A stretch of DNA of 64,000 bases from Spirodela intermedia (lineage: Eukaryota; Streptophyta; Magnoliopsida; Alismatales; Araceae), in NCBI GenBank assembly GCA_902729315.2, contig LR746266.1:5834259-5898258 (forward strand), in the 5' to 3' direction. The position numbers and the translations under genes were made by a program. The notes under the pieces were generated by a model. It did no database searches, had not been told where the DNA came from, and saw nothing but the letters and a program-made list of their open reading frames with translations. Within the stretch, counting starts at the first letter, position 1. The number at the start of each line of letters is the position of its first letter. Positions 50,865 through 62,760 of this stretch are shown here, piece by piece.

Positions 50865-52547
50865 TCACAGTGGCCCGCTGCGGTCGTTCTCCATGTGGGG
50901 CCTGATGAAGGTCCGCCGCCACCAGACCTCGAAGGCCCGCTGGAGGTTGGGGCAGCGGTCGCCGACCTTGAGGAAGCTCCCCAGCCATGAGAGCAGAATG
51001 CTCTGCTGGTCCTCCAGCGGCAGCGTCAGTATCGTCCTCCCGATGCCCTCCTCCACCGCCTTCCGATTGAAGGTCCGGCAACCGTGCTGCAACCAGCTGT
51101 AGTCGTCGATCAGCGGCTGCAGCCACACCTGCAGCAACCTCTGCCGAATCTCCTTCGACGGAAGCATCTCCCCCTTGCCGATCCCCACGAAGAGCCTCGC
51201 CGTAATGCAGCTGATTGGGTGGCGAGAAGCGACGGGGAGCTTCGCATGGAGGGCGGCCAGCTCTTCCTGGCCGGCCCACATGATCGCGAGCTCGTCGGCG
51301 ACGTGCCGGTCGGCCATGATCTCCGCCATCCAGAGCAAGTTGTCGGCTTCCAGTGCCACCCGCCGCGCCACCGTCTCCTTCCCCTCCGACGGCGTGTCCT
51401 CGCCTTGCCCGGCGAGGAGCAGCAGGGAAGAAAGACACCGGCGGCACGACCTGTACAGGGTCTCAGCGCAGATATCGGCGGCGCCGCTGATAAGAAGGCT
51501 GTTCTCCCGCAGGAGCTTCAGCACCAGGGCCTTCATCTCACGCCGCCCTCTCTCCTCGCTGCTCTTGAGGACCAGCTCGATGATGTGGGCGAGCGTGTCG
51601 TTGGGGGGGTTGGATATGTCAGATGAGACCCTCTTCAGAATCGGGCTCACGCCGAAGTCGGCGCCGCCGCTCTGCAGGCGGCGCACGGAGGAGACCACGC
51701 TGTCCTCCTCCTCCCCCACCCACGGCGCGGCCTCGAGGTACTCCAGGCAGGACCTCACGCAAGAACGGAAACCCAGAGACTCTGCAACCTGGGGGGATCC
51801 ATGGAATTTAGGTTAGGTTAGGAAGAAGATGAAGGCGAGCCTTGAGAGAGAGGGTAGACGAACCTTGAGAACGCGAAGAACACGAGGGACGCTCTGCTTG
51901 ATCAGCCTCTGCTTCATCTCCTTGCAGTACATCAATCCGATGGTTTCGACGTAGATTTCCACATCCTCGCAGTCCCCGATGTCAATGCAGGCGAGGGGAG
52001 CCTGCCGGGAGAGCTTGCCGGCGAAGAAGACGCTGTTCTCGGAGAGAACGTTCTTGTGGACGCTCATCCTCACGGCGATGCCCTCCTTCCCTGATAGAAC
52101 GACCTTCAGGTCGCTTGTGTCGGGGTGCCCGAATCCGACGGATATCTTCTGCGGCAGACTCTCTGTGCTCGGTTTCGGAGCTTTCGGCGGCGGCGCCGGT
52201 GGGCTCACGGCGGGGGCCTCCGGCTTTGAGCATCTCTGGTCGTCGGCGACGGCCGGCGACCCTGATGGGTTTGGAGAGCTGTGCTTCTTCTCCGCCGTGG
52301 GAAGCTGGGTTCTCTGGGCAGAGTGCTTGTGACCCGCTACTGCTCCTGACGCCGGCGGCGGGGGCGGCAATGGTGGTGCCGGAGAGGGGGAAGGTTTGCG
52401 CCTGCTTTGGTGGTTTTGGCTCTTGAGCGTCTTTTGGAAGACCACTGGAGATGGGCAACACCAGAACCCTTCCGGAGTCACAGCTATGGGGACATTCTTT
52501 ATCTTGGTATGAACTGGTTCCACTCTTCGGACCCCAAAATCACCCAT
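50865..52547 (-). CDS. BTB/POZ domain-containing protein (plant At2g13690/At3g50780-like group)
   Basis: Two exons, 52547-51864 and 51788-50865, separated by a 75-nt intron, give 535 residues. The start MGDFGVRRVEPVHTKIKNV is followed by a Pro/Ser-rich low-complexity region (about 45-130), then the BTB fold with DTSDLKVVLSGKEG and VHKNVLSENSVFFAGKLS (about 140-225), VLRVLKVAESLGFRSCVRS across the intron, and EAAPWVGEEEDSVVSSV. The C-terminal half is helical with DNLLWMAEIMADR and WLQPLIDDYSWLQHGCR. BTB proteins of plants often serve as adaptors for CUL3 ubiquitin ligases, but this subgroup lacks assigned substrates and has no NPH3 or MATH domain. I know the architecture but not the function. 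No lesion is seen. Confidence 0.9.
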
Positions 52548-55500
52548 TCTCCAGACGGATCAGATCACCTCGAGGACGACGAACATTCAGCACCCGCCCT
52601 GAAACTGAAGAACTAGCATGCTCCCCTTGCGAGAATATGCTGCAGAGAAGAGAGAGGGAGGGAGGAAAGGAGGGAGGGAGGGAGAGGGAGAGAAATAGGC
52701 TCGATTTCAGAGTATAATCAGAAGAGAGTCCTCCCAAGTCTCCTCATCCCTTGATTAGGGTTTCTTCCTACGAGTCGTAGGAAGAACTGGGGCCGATGGG
52801 ATTCGTGAAATCCAGCTCTCCGGCGATGAAGAAACGGAGGGAAAACCGGGAGCAGGTCTCAGAGGAACGGGAATCGAGATCTAAATCCCTGCAGAAAGCC
52901 GCCGAGGAAGCTCCGTGAACGGAATGATGGGTTCCTTAAGGAGATTCGAAGCCGACTTAAGGTTGGTTAATCCGCAGCAGCTCCTCCAGGGCCTCCAGGT
53001 GTCTTCTTCCTCCCGCGGCGGCCGAGCCTTCACCTTCTCGAAGAAAAACCCCCTCACTGGGGAGCCGATCTGCAGGCTCGAACTGGCGAACGCTTTCGCA
53101 CGCAATCCTGAACGAAGATGCAGAAGCAAAGGAGCGCTAGATAGAGAATAGTAGAGAAACTCTGCCTGCTTCCTACAGAAGAGGGAAGGGAAAGGCCGCC
53201 GCTTTTACCCTGTCTGGAGGGAGGGACGATGATGGATCCTGTCGCTTCCGGGTTCAGCCCTCTGTTCCTCTTTCCTCTTTCTTTATAAGGTTCATGATGG
53301 AAAGCACCCAGAGCGGGGTTGGAGAACAGGGCGTACAGAAAGAAAGAGAGAGAGAGAGAGAGACAGAGAGGAGGGGGGGGGCCTCCATTGGTTCAATGCC
53401 AGAGCACAGAGCTCCATTGTTTTTTCCCGTGGCAGTTGCAGGCGTGGAAAGACGGGAAAGCCCTAGTTCGCTGGGCGGCCTGCGAGGTTCATGGCTCCAC
53501 CACACGGAGTCATTATCCACGATTCCACTGACATTTACCGGAGAAGGGAGGAGGAACTCTGGATTTCCTCCGGCCGGTCGCGCGGAGAATAAAGAAATGA
53601 CCCGAACCAGACGCTGGCGATTGCCCTAAGACGCCTCCTCTCCTCGCTCGGGTCCCCCACCGCCGCTAGTGAAATGGCTGTCGGCGCTCGTGGACAAGTA
53701 AGAGAGCAGTCGCAGTCTTATCTCTCCTATTCCGCCGTGCCCGCGGCAGGGATTCTCTCTGACTTCATCACCATCCTCCCCGGTTCTCAGACGACCGCCA
53801 CTTTCACCTCGCCGGTGATTCATCCGCCGCCACTGGCGGAGCTCTTGATGGCGAGCGTGACGTGTCGTTCTACTGGAAGCAACTCCGACAAGAAGAAATT
53901 AAATGGCTCCGGACGAGCCTGCCCACCCCCTCGAGCTCTGGTCAGTTAAGAAACCGAGGACGCTGCCTTAAATTGCTTACCAGTAGAGAGAGAAAGAGAG
54001 TCTGTGAGCATTCTCACAGGTCGGATGTTACAGCGGTAGTAATTCTCTCGTACAAGTCTGTTTCGAGTTTCTCTGGAGTTGGAGCCCCTTCTCGTCGTTC
54101 AAAACCTCCCTTCCCTCCAAAGTCCACCTCTACCTTCAGAGACGTGTCGCAGGCAGAAGGAGAGAGAGAGTCAGACAGACAGACAGACAGAGGGGTCCAG
54201 ACCACTCTCTCTTTTGACTTATATCGAGAATCATTTCTTAGACGCATTACGCCGAACAGATGATGTGTACATTATGCTCTCTCTCTCTCTCTCTCTCTGT
54301 GGGGGGAAAGTGTTAGGGGCCACTGCATGGGACCGACGTCGTGGCTGGGTCTGATCGGAGTATTGCTAGGAAAATACGGACTATAGGGATCGTAATCATA
54401 GTCACGTTGAATTAATTCACATCGAATCATTTTGCATTTAATACTGTACATTAAATATGGTGAAAAGGGTCATTACACTAAGCAGCCTTGGTTTTTTTAG
54501 GAATAAAACCTCATAAATATTTTTAAAAAACTTGAAATAGGTAAAATTATGCCTTTTACCGTATGTTGAAGAGAGAGAGAGAGAGAGAGTGGGGGGGGGG
54601 GGGCTAGAACACGTGCGTTGTCGTATGTGTGTGTTAGCTTTCCCACGTGCGTTGAGCAGACCCTCTACTGTTGCCTTGTGACACCTGCCCTCGTCAACCG
54701 CACCCACGTGTCGGGGTCTCGGATATTAGTCAGTGAGAACAATTACCTTGTTACCCTCCTGATGGAATGGCGAATCTCCCTCGTGACCACGGGCCCGGCC
54801 AAGAAGCTTTCTTGATGAAGGAAGGGCTGCTGGAAGGAGTGGTTGACTATATAGGGAAGGAGCGGATGTAAACTAACATGGGAGGTTCAAGGGTATAATG
54901 GTGAAAATGGGTCGAGTTTCCTCGCTAGGTAGTTGACTTAGATCACTCACAATACCTGCCACCATGGTATGAGCTGGGCTGGACTTTTTATTGACATTCG
55001 TGGGAGGTCCAAGGGTACAAAGGCGAGATGGGCCAGGTTTCATCGCTAGGTAGTTGACTTAGATCACTCACAATCGATGTCACCATGGTATGAACTGGGC
55101 TGGACTATTTATTGACTTACTCGGCTCATTGATGTCTTGGTATTTTCCTCGTATTATATTTGCAAGGATTTTAAAATTCAAATATTCGGCACTCCAATTA
55201 AATTCGGTAGATTTTTCTCAAACTTGATTTTATTTTTTAAAATAAAATTATTAAAAGGGTGATATATAAATGGATCCGAAATAAATTCGAACTATTCAGA
55301 AGTATTTATTTGAGATTAATTTGGATGATGATGGGATCACAAAATTCACCAACTATAATTAGATAAATAAAGCCGATTATTTTCCCAGTATAGCAATAAC
55401 CTAAATCAAATAATATTCTCACGTATATATTGATACAAGGCAAGAAAATCAAAATTATGAGTTTTATGATTTTTCTCACCACCCCAGCCGGAGAAAAAAA

Positions 55501-55916
55501 TCACTGCCTCCACTTTTGACTTCTCGCACTACTTAAAGTTGACTTTATGTAGCCCATCAAAAATCTTCACGAAGGGAGGGTACGATTTGTGTTTTTCAAT
55601 TTATTATTTATTTTCGACGGAATAAAAATGGACTCTCTCGATCCATCGTTTCTGTTCGTAGCTATCCGTGCACAGATCTAGGAGAGAGAAAGGGAGGTAG
55701 ATTTTGTAAATTATCAAGTGGATAATCTTCTAAATCTTATCTTTATACTATTCGGAAACTACGTGCGCCACGATGGGGGGCTCCTCTCCGTTATCTTATG
55801 AAGCATTTAATCGGTGATGGTGATTCTGACCAATACTGCCGATCGTTGACTTTATTGTCGTGGATTCAAGAGAGAGAAGCCAGCTGCGCAGAAAGAAAAA
55901 GAAGAAGAAGCCTGGC
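52548..55916. other. Divergent promoter region of the BTB gene (-) and TMEM220 (+)
   Basis: GA/GGGA-rich BTB leader at 52640-52695; a 75-codon plus-strand frame 52924-53151 that begins MMGSLRRFEADL and resembles no family I know; GA and CT tracts at 53340-53362 and 54278-54298; a 122-bp tandem duplication at 54880-55118; and an AT-rich stretch from 55140 to 55500. No firm gene. Confidence 0.45.
54880..55118. repeat. Tandem duplication, period 122 bp
   Basis: Two copies start GGGAGGT at 54880 and 55002. Both hold TCGCTAGGTAGTTGACTTAG and CACCATGGTATGA-CTGGGCT, with roughly a tenth of positions differing, so the duplication is not recent. Confidence 0.9.
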
Positions 55917-56041
55917 ATGGCGGAGCAAACGAGGCGATCTCTCCTGTTCTCCACCTGCTCACTCCTGATGGCCGCCCTCTTCGCTTACTCCGCCTCAGTT
56001 CAGCTGGACGACCCAGGTAAGCAGCTTCTGATACCCACGCC

Positions 56042-56077
<36 letters not shown>

Positions 56078-56594
56078 AGAGAAGGAAAGATCATCAGATC
56101 CGAAGCAACCTTTTTTCTTCCATCAGATTGGTATCTCTGGCTTCCCCTCTACGCCGTTGCCTCCGCCGTCAATCTCCTCCAGATCGGGACCACGGTCAAA
56201 TCCGTTCAGTCGGTGGCGCGGTTGACCCTTCTGATCGGAGGAGCGCTCTTCCTGAAGGTCGCCGTGGAGGGATACGCCCACGGGACGGCGGGAGTCTGGT
56301 CCCTGGACATGCGCGAGAGGGTCGTCAGGGAGAAGCTCGGCAGCGCTCTGGTCACCGTCTCTATGCTCCTCCACTTAGAACCCTTGCCGCCCATCTCTGA
56401 AGAGAAGCCCACCGCCAGAAGATGCGTGGACTACGGTGCGCTGCTTCTTCTTCTTCTTCTTCTTCTTCTTCTTCTCATTCTTCTTCTTCTTCTTCTTCCC
56501 CTCCGGATTGACAGGGATGGCTTCGGCGGTGGCCGTGAGCTTGGGGCTCTGCATCCGCTTCTTCATGGTGGATAAACGAGATATGAGGAAGTAG
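55917..56594 (+). CDS. Transmembrane protein 220 homologue (TMEM220), three exons
   Basis: Exons 55917-56016, 56127-56435 and 56515-56594 join in phase to 162 residues. Four hydrophobic stretches are visible: about 8-27 (LLFSTCSLLMAALFAYSAS), 37-55 after DDPDWYLWLPLYA, 70-88 (LTLLIGGALFLKVAVEG) and the C-terminal MASAVAVSLGLCIRFFMV. The motif NDDPDWYLW-type (here QLDDPDWYLW) and the small size are those of the TMEM220 family, which occurs in plants and animals but has no assigned function. The start at MAEQTRRS follows a poly-Lys-encoding leader and gives the usual length. Intron 2 holds a TTC trinucleotide tract. Confidence 0.88.
56046..56073. repeat. (GA)n microsatellite in TMEM220 intron 1
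   Basis: About 14 GA units. Confidence 0.9.
56443..56498. repeat. (TTC)n trinucleotide microsatellite in TMEM220 intron 2
   Basis: About 18 TTC units with one CTCATT interruption, filling most of the 79-nt intron and forming its pyrimidine tract. Confidence 0.95.
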
Positions 56595-56937
56595 TGGATG
56601 GGAAGCACGACGATTATCCTCCATGAGTCCCGATAACTGTTCCTCTGGTTATCGTGACTTTCCTCTAGGGTTTCTCATCCCGTCGGCGGTGGTTGTCTAA
56701 AGAACCACAGGTCAATCCCCTCTGCCTCTGGGGTCAAATCACTCACGGTCAACGACTTCTTTGGCGTTATCCAGATTAAATACTGAACAGCGTTCATCGT
56801 GGCCGCATCAAAGTCTTCGCATGCTTCTGTTCTTAAGTATCAGTTCTTCTATCTCGATTATTTTAATAACTAGTAACAGAAGCCCGAATCATTATTTAAA
56901 CTCGATGCAAGCTAATCAACTTGAATTTTGTCTAATT

Positions 56938-56947
56938 CTCTCTCTCT

Positions 56948-56995
<48 letters not shown>

Positions 56996-56996
56996 A
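56938..56996. repeat. (CT)n microsatellite
   Basis: CT tract with CCT interruptions upstream of TIC62. Confidence 0.9.
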
Positions 56997-57114
56997 TCTC
57001 TGTGCCTTCATCAGTTACGGGAAGGGCAGAAACCAGAGATACAGCAGTCGTTGCTGTAGCTACTTTCCTTTACTACAGCGGGGGCCGGGGGAGGGGGGGG
57101 GAAAGAAGAGAGAG

Positions 57115-57115
<1 letters not shown>

Positions 57116-57150
<35 letters not shown>
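57116..57150. repeat. (GA)n microsatellite
   Basis: GA tract 120 bp after the CT tract; the pair is complementary and could form a stem. Confidence 0.9.
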
Positions 57151-57153
<3 letters not shown>

Positions 57154-57478
57154 CGATTTTAACCAGCTTATGGGCCAATAAGGAAAGCCCATACTTTTAA
57201 TGGGCCTCCTGGGGTACTGCGACAGACTGTGGGCCTCGAAGCGCATGGGCCATTTGTCCTGGCTCGAGAATCGATGCATGGGCCCACCATATCTGCAAGT
57301 AAGGACATGGCGGTGCCACGTCAGAGGATGGAGAAAATACGGGATCGAATCTCCTCCGTCAATTTCACCACGTAGGCAGATGCGCCTCCCCAGCCTCTCT
57401 TTCCTCCGGCCTGTGGAGTAGAAGAACTCAGAGATGGAGGGAATCTCATCAGTGGAATTGGAGGTCTTGCGGTGAGAA

Positions 57479-60400
57479 ATGGAGCTCCTCTCGCTGCAGT
57501 CTCCATCGGCCTCCCGCCTACCGCTCTGCTTCGCGACGAGCTCGCATCGTCCGTTGGAGAGAACCGGCTTCCTCTCCGGCCAGCCCCTCAGTTTCCAGGG
57601 GACCAGCAGTAGCAACAGGTGTCCGGACGCAAGGAGAAGACTCAGATTCATCGGTTTCACGCCTCGAACAGGGGGTATTGTCGCACGCTCTCAATTGTGG
57701 AGCGGGATTTTGTCGCGTATGGATGCGTTTAGTTTCCGAGTGTTTCGAGATCGTTCTCTCTGGCCACATTGTTTGAAGTTCATCATTCTTGGATTGCTAT
57801 CCTAACCATTAGCCATGCTTAAATTCTTTTTTTTTTTAAATCTTCCTTAAGACAGTATAAAAATCCTATGCAGAAACTCGGTTCCGACTCAAAAGTCCAT
57901 TTACCTTGACTTTTTTTTTTGTTAGCATGTAAAGCATTTTACGAGACACTATGTTCTCTGTTTCTTCAATGTACTTTGGGATCATTCATTAATTTGAGCA
58001 TAATTCATCGTCTCTAGTCAAGAAAACTGATGACGAGCATATCAAGGTAATGCCGAAAGCCGACATCAACTTTTGTCGCGATAACAAAAATGCCCCCTGA
58101 AAACTGCTATCATTCAATCAACTTTTCCTTTGAACAGTTGTATTGGTTTTACTGTTATTTTTCTGCTTCCCTGGTTCTTTTAATTTGGTACGAGATTAAT
58201 CGCGGCATTATTTAAAACAATTGGGGGTAATACCGGCTTCATACGCTGTTGATTGATTGATGAGACCTAACCTGGAAGTTCTCGTTGCTACTTCTTTGTT
58301 CTTGAGTTTGAAACTCTGAAATATTTGAGCGTCACTAGACGGATTTCTCGTGGAATGGTTGGCTCTATGGAATTCTGAAGAGTCAATCAATCTTGATGAT
58401 GTCACAGCCATAACGATTTTTAATTCTGGACATTTCTTGATCATATGATCCTCGAAGGTACTCTGGACTCCTATCTTGCTCTAATAATCATCAGGTTAGC
58501 TGAATCAGAAACTTATAATTAACTTCTATTGGATTTTTTCCTGTTTTGTAAAATTCCAATAAAAATTATTACAAGTAAATTCGAAGTTCAGAAATATGTA
58601 CTACGGCGTTTCTATGTACCTAGATCTTAAGCGCCTATTTCTAGGTCCCCGTGAGCCTTGTTCCGGGACTCGTATTACAATGGGCAGGACGATTGATGTG
58701 GGTTGACCGGCATTTATTGGCGAATCTCCAAAAAAAATAAATCTAATTCACTTTGCCGTTTGAACTACTTTCTTTATTTGTTCCTTGATATTTATCAGAT
58801 AACTGGCATCATTCTGAATTTTCTTTAATTCATTCGGCAATGGGGATCACAATATGTACACAAATTGCCTAAGTTCAACTTCTTTATTCATACGAAAGTG
58901 AATCTATGATTAGGAAATCATACGTATACATTCGCGTCTTCATCAATAATCTATTTTGTGCCACAGGAAGCGTTCAAGGTGCAACTGGGTTGAATCCGAA
59001 GGCAACAGCAGAAGCCAAGGTGGAAACCAGCTCAAAAGATGGCAACCTTGCGTTTGTTGCAGGCGCTACGGGTAGAGTTGGCTCCCGGACAGTGAGGTTT
59101 GATATCATGGTCCCATTTTCCACAACATGAAATGAGATTCAATTGTGGTCTTACGCACTCGAAATTTAATCAGGGAACTCCTGAAGCTTGGTTTGCGAGT
59201 AAGAGCAGGAGTACGGAACGCACAAAGAGCAGAAACACTGCTGCAGGTGCAAAGGTTTTCAAGTCCTGGAAAATTTTCACACAAACCAGTTTCGTGTGAG
59301 TTCCCGCTTCGAACTCTAACTTTTCCGAAACTTTGATTTTCAGAGCGTTAAACAAATGAAGCTTGATGCTGCTGCTGTGAATGCTTCAGAAACACCACGT
59401 AAGCTAACCAGATTTTGCGAGGGTCATTTTCTGACTCCTACCTCAAGGAAATCAGAGGACATGTGCTTTTGAAAACGGAATTATGAATCTGATTATTACC
59501 ATCGTTTTTATTGGATTGGAACTCGTTTTTATGGAAAATAACAGACATTTTTTGAGTTTTAGCCCAGCGATAGAGCGGCTAGAACTAGTTGAATGCGACC
59601 TGGAGAATCAACGCGAAATAGGTCCTGCAATAGGCGATGCTTCCGTTGTGATCTGTTGCATTGGGGCCAGTGAAAAGGAGGTGCTGGATGTCACAGGACC
59701 ATATCGTATTGACTACAAAGCCACCGTAAATCTCATTGATGCAGGTATTTGCTCAGCACTTAGCAGACATGTCTGAACTTCCCCGCTCCACTCCCCCAAC
59801 TTGGCCATAGCTTCTGAACTTAGGATGTGCGTCTTTGGTCTGAGAATATTCCATTCTTGATGGTCTGAGAATATTCCATTCTTGATGGTCTGAGAATCGA
59901 TTCAATTCCAGCAACCGCTCTAAAAGTGGAGCACTTCATTTTGCTTACGTCTTTGGGGACCAATAAGGTTGGCTTTCCGGCAGCAATACTGAAGTAAGTT
60001 GAGATTTATTTTTTCTTCCACAAGTTCAGTTTCTGGTGCTATGTAGTTGGGTTTAAGTATATGCATTTTTTATTTACTATTCAAAAGAAAATATTAAACG
60101 TAGTCATAAAATATATTTACATGTATTTTAGCTGTTGATGGAACTTTTTCCCCCAATAAGCATGAACATTCTATACCATATCCGTAATAGACTGATTTGG
60201 CTTACCATAGAATTATTATAATTTTGAGATTAATATATCATTTTTATAGTTTATGATCAAGTAGTTTCTGCACTCGTGCATCATTGACCTTTTTGTTCAC
60301 TTGCTTCTGATTTCGCACAAATTACAGATGATGTATCGTTACAAGCATTTATCTGCGTTTACTCATGGAATTTATCTTCTTCCCTGATTCCGTTTGCCTC

Positions 60401-62006
60401 CTCAATGAAGCTTATTCTGGGGGGTTCTCCTCTGGAAAAGAAAGTCTGAAGAAGCACTTATTGCTAGTGGCCTTCCTTACACGGTGAGTATACAGCAAAA
60501 TAGATATGGGAGCTTGTTTTTTCTCGAGTGATTATTTCATTCCATATTCGAATAAAAAGATTCAAACATTGTACCTTTATTAAGAAACTCTGCGCTGCAG
60601 ATAGTTAGACCAGGAGGAATGGAGCGGCCTACGGATTCTTTCAAGGAAACGCACAACATTGTTCTTGCAAACGAAGACACCTATTTTGGCGGTCTAGTTT
60701 CAAATCTTCAAGTAAGCACCGTCTCATACTTCCCATCGTCAATCTCAGAAGCAGGAAATATTTTCTATTGGGAATTTGATATGACGATTGAATGGTTTGA
60801 ACCGGACTCGATAGAAATCATTGATGCTGGACCCTTCTTTTTCTTTCTCTTTTTTGTTTTTAAATTTTTTTGGAAATCAAGTGCCAGGGAAAGGATTTTC
60901 CCTGATCCAAGAACTACGCAGTAATCTGTGATGCAGAGATTTTCTTGAAATTAATATCTTGTCAGATAGTCTCTTATGTATTCCATGCTTCCCTGAGCTT
61001 GCTTGCCTCCATTTCATGGATGGTAGGTCGCGGAGCTCATCGCATTCATGGCAAAAAATAGAAGCCTTTCTTTCTGTAAAGTGGTGGAAGTCATAGCAGA
61101 GACAACGGCGCCTCTGACTCCAGTGGGAGAACTTCTCTCTAGGATCCCCGCCCAGCGTGAAGATACCTCCCCACCAAAGGTAGCTTCCACGGTTTCTCTC
61201 TCGCTCATCAGTGAGCTAGATTCTCTCGCTGGTTTTCTTTCCATCATCTTTCATACTTCTTCGTAGGAGGCAGTAGCTGCGCCGAAGTCGCGGAGCCTCC
61301 CTGTAACTGTGGTGTCCCCCGCCATCGCCGACGCTGCGAGCGAGGAGCCCACCAAGAAGACGGGGTTCCTCTCCCCTTACGCCGCGTGAGCGACTCGAAG
61401 CCGGCCGATCGTCCCGTCTTGGTATGATAGAAACGAATCGTCTGATTACGAATGATTCTAACAGATCTTCGTTCCGATTCGCAGGTACGAGGACTTGAAG
61501 CCGCCGACATCTCCTTCCCCAACGCCGAGCTCCGCCGCCGGCGCCCAGCCCGCTGCACCAGTGAAGTCCAGCGCAGAGAACGGAGCAACTCTGTCTGAAG
61601 AGGGTGCCCAAGCTGAAGCCCAGGAGTCAAGCTCTCGATCGCCCTTCTCTACGTAAGACCTGCCAAGATCTGGGAATCTTCCCAGATCTGATCCATTGCC
61701 GGCGCTCTGATAAACCCATAAGCTCATCTTTCATCGCTGAACTGCATCAGATACGACGACCTCAAGCCGCCCGCTTCGCCCTCTCCCAATGCGCCCGTCG
61801 CCGGGTCTGAGGAGCGGACGGTGCAGCCAGTGGCAGCGAGGCCTCTGTCGCCTTTCGTGATGTAAGCCGTTATATTTCTTTCTCTGACCTTTCAATCCCA
61901 GACCATGCAGAACTCCCTGATTCTCTCTCTCTCTCTCTCTCTCTCTAACAGGTACGAAGATCTGAAGCCTCCGACCTCCCCGACCCCGTCGCTGCCCAAG
62001 TACTAG
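57479..62006 (+). CDS. TIC62: TIC62, chloroplast NAD(P)-binding protein that tethers FNR, thirteen exons
   Basis: Exons 57479-57674, 58967-59096, 59174-59246, 59344-59398, 59568-59744, 59912-59993, 60411-60483, 60601-60711, 61027-61179, 61267-61385, 61485-61652, 61751-61861 and 61952-62006 join in phase to 500 residues. A Ser-rich transit peptide (about 1-60) precedes a short-chain-dehydrogenase-like Rossmann domain with GATGRVG at 98-104, VRAGVRNAQRAE, VICCIGASEKEV, ITGPYRIDYKAT-type GPYRIDYKATVNLID, LTSLGTNKVGFPAA and PYTIVRPGGMERPTD. The C-terminal tail carries three FNR-binding repeats (Y/E-D-LKPP-SP) at about 386, 442 and 479. TIC62 links ferredoxin-NADP reductase to thylakoids and the inner envelope in a redox-dependent way. 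The exon 5 acceptor is set by phase at 59568; an AG five bases upstream would break the frame. No lesion is seen. Confidence 0.95.
59837..59899. repeat. 25-bp tandem repeat in TIC62 intron 5
   Basis: Two exact copies of a 25-bp unit starting GGTCTGAGAATATTCC (59837, 59862) plus a third partial copy, ending 12 bases before the exon 6 acceptor. Confidence 0.9.
61920..61946. repeat. (CT)n tract forming the pyrimidine tract of the last TIC62 intron
   Basis: About 13 CT units directly before the acceptor AACAG of exon 13. Confidence 0.9.
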
Positions 62007-62760
62007 CCCGGGGGTCCACGGAGATCGAAGCTTCGAACGATGATTTTTGTTATCGTCATGTTTCTTTCATCTGATCTTGTGATTTCTCTGTGGAATTGGG
62101 TACATCGGATGATTGAGAGAGAGAGAAGGATTATTTCCTCTGTTAAGCTACTGTGATTGCTTGATATGTTCCTGCGGCGATGAAGATTATTATTGTTTGA
62201 GCATCTCATGCAGGGATAGGAGCAGAATGAAGAAGGTCTAGTTCGACCCCTTCTAAGGTCAACGGTGGCCTTCTTCAAGGGGGCTCCCACTTTGGAAGTG
62301 AATCTCTCTCTCTCTCTCTCTCTCTCAATATCACAAGTGGCAAGTCATGGTTTAAGCAAAGATCGATTCTTTTTAATGGGTTTTTGATGGGTTTATCTGT
62401 GACTATAATTTTCTCACATGATATTTAGGAAAGTACGGAGCAGATGTATTTTTTTGTATTTATGGTGTTCTTCTCTCTCACACGCATGGCGATTTATAAC
62501 TTATTCGGGAAATTAATAAAGACTGAATTTTTTTAATGGTTTTAACTCTGAAAATAATTTTATTAAATAATTATTGGGGGAACGAAGGAAATGTCTACGT
62601 GCACATCCTCAGTAGATACAGTTCTATCAAAACCTTTTTCAATCGTAGTCTTTTTTTTTTATTTAAAGGATTATATTTATTTAAGAAATAAATCTCGAGG
62701 AGGGTACCCTCTCTCTCTCTCTCTCTCTCTCTCGGGAGCAAAGAAGAGGGGCGAGAGGCG
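62007..62760. other. Intergenic between TIC62 and the methyltransferase gene
   Basis: TIC62 3' UTR, CT tracts at 62306-62327 and 62709-62734, and an AT-rich stretch at 62510-62700 that likely holds the next promoter. No gene. Confidence 0.55.
62709..62734. repeat. (CT)n microsatellite in the methyltransferase leader
   Basis: About 12 CT units ending 27 bases before the start codon. Confidence 0.9.

Larger units (their letters stand above)
56595..57478. other. Intergenic between TMEM220 and TIC62
   Basis: Holds a CT tract (56938-56996), a GA tract (57116-57150) and GGGCC(T)/TGGGCC motifs near 57170-57290 in front of TIC62, common in promoters of photosynthesis and housekeeping genes. No gene. 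Confidence 0.55.

Noticed and set aside
52924-53151. 75-codon plus-strand frame beginning MMGSLRRFEADL
   Set aside because: Protein-like but without a known family or gene context; it lies in the BTB upstream region. Kept only as a note.
59563-59567. Alternative TIC62 exon 5 acceptor at the upstream AG
   Set aside because: It would put the exon out of phase; the downstream AG restores PIERLELVE.
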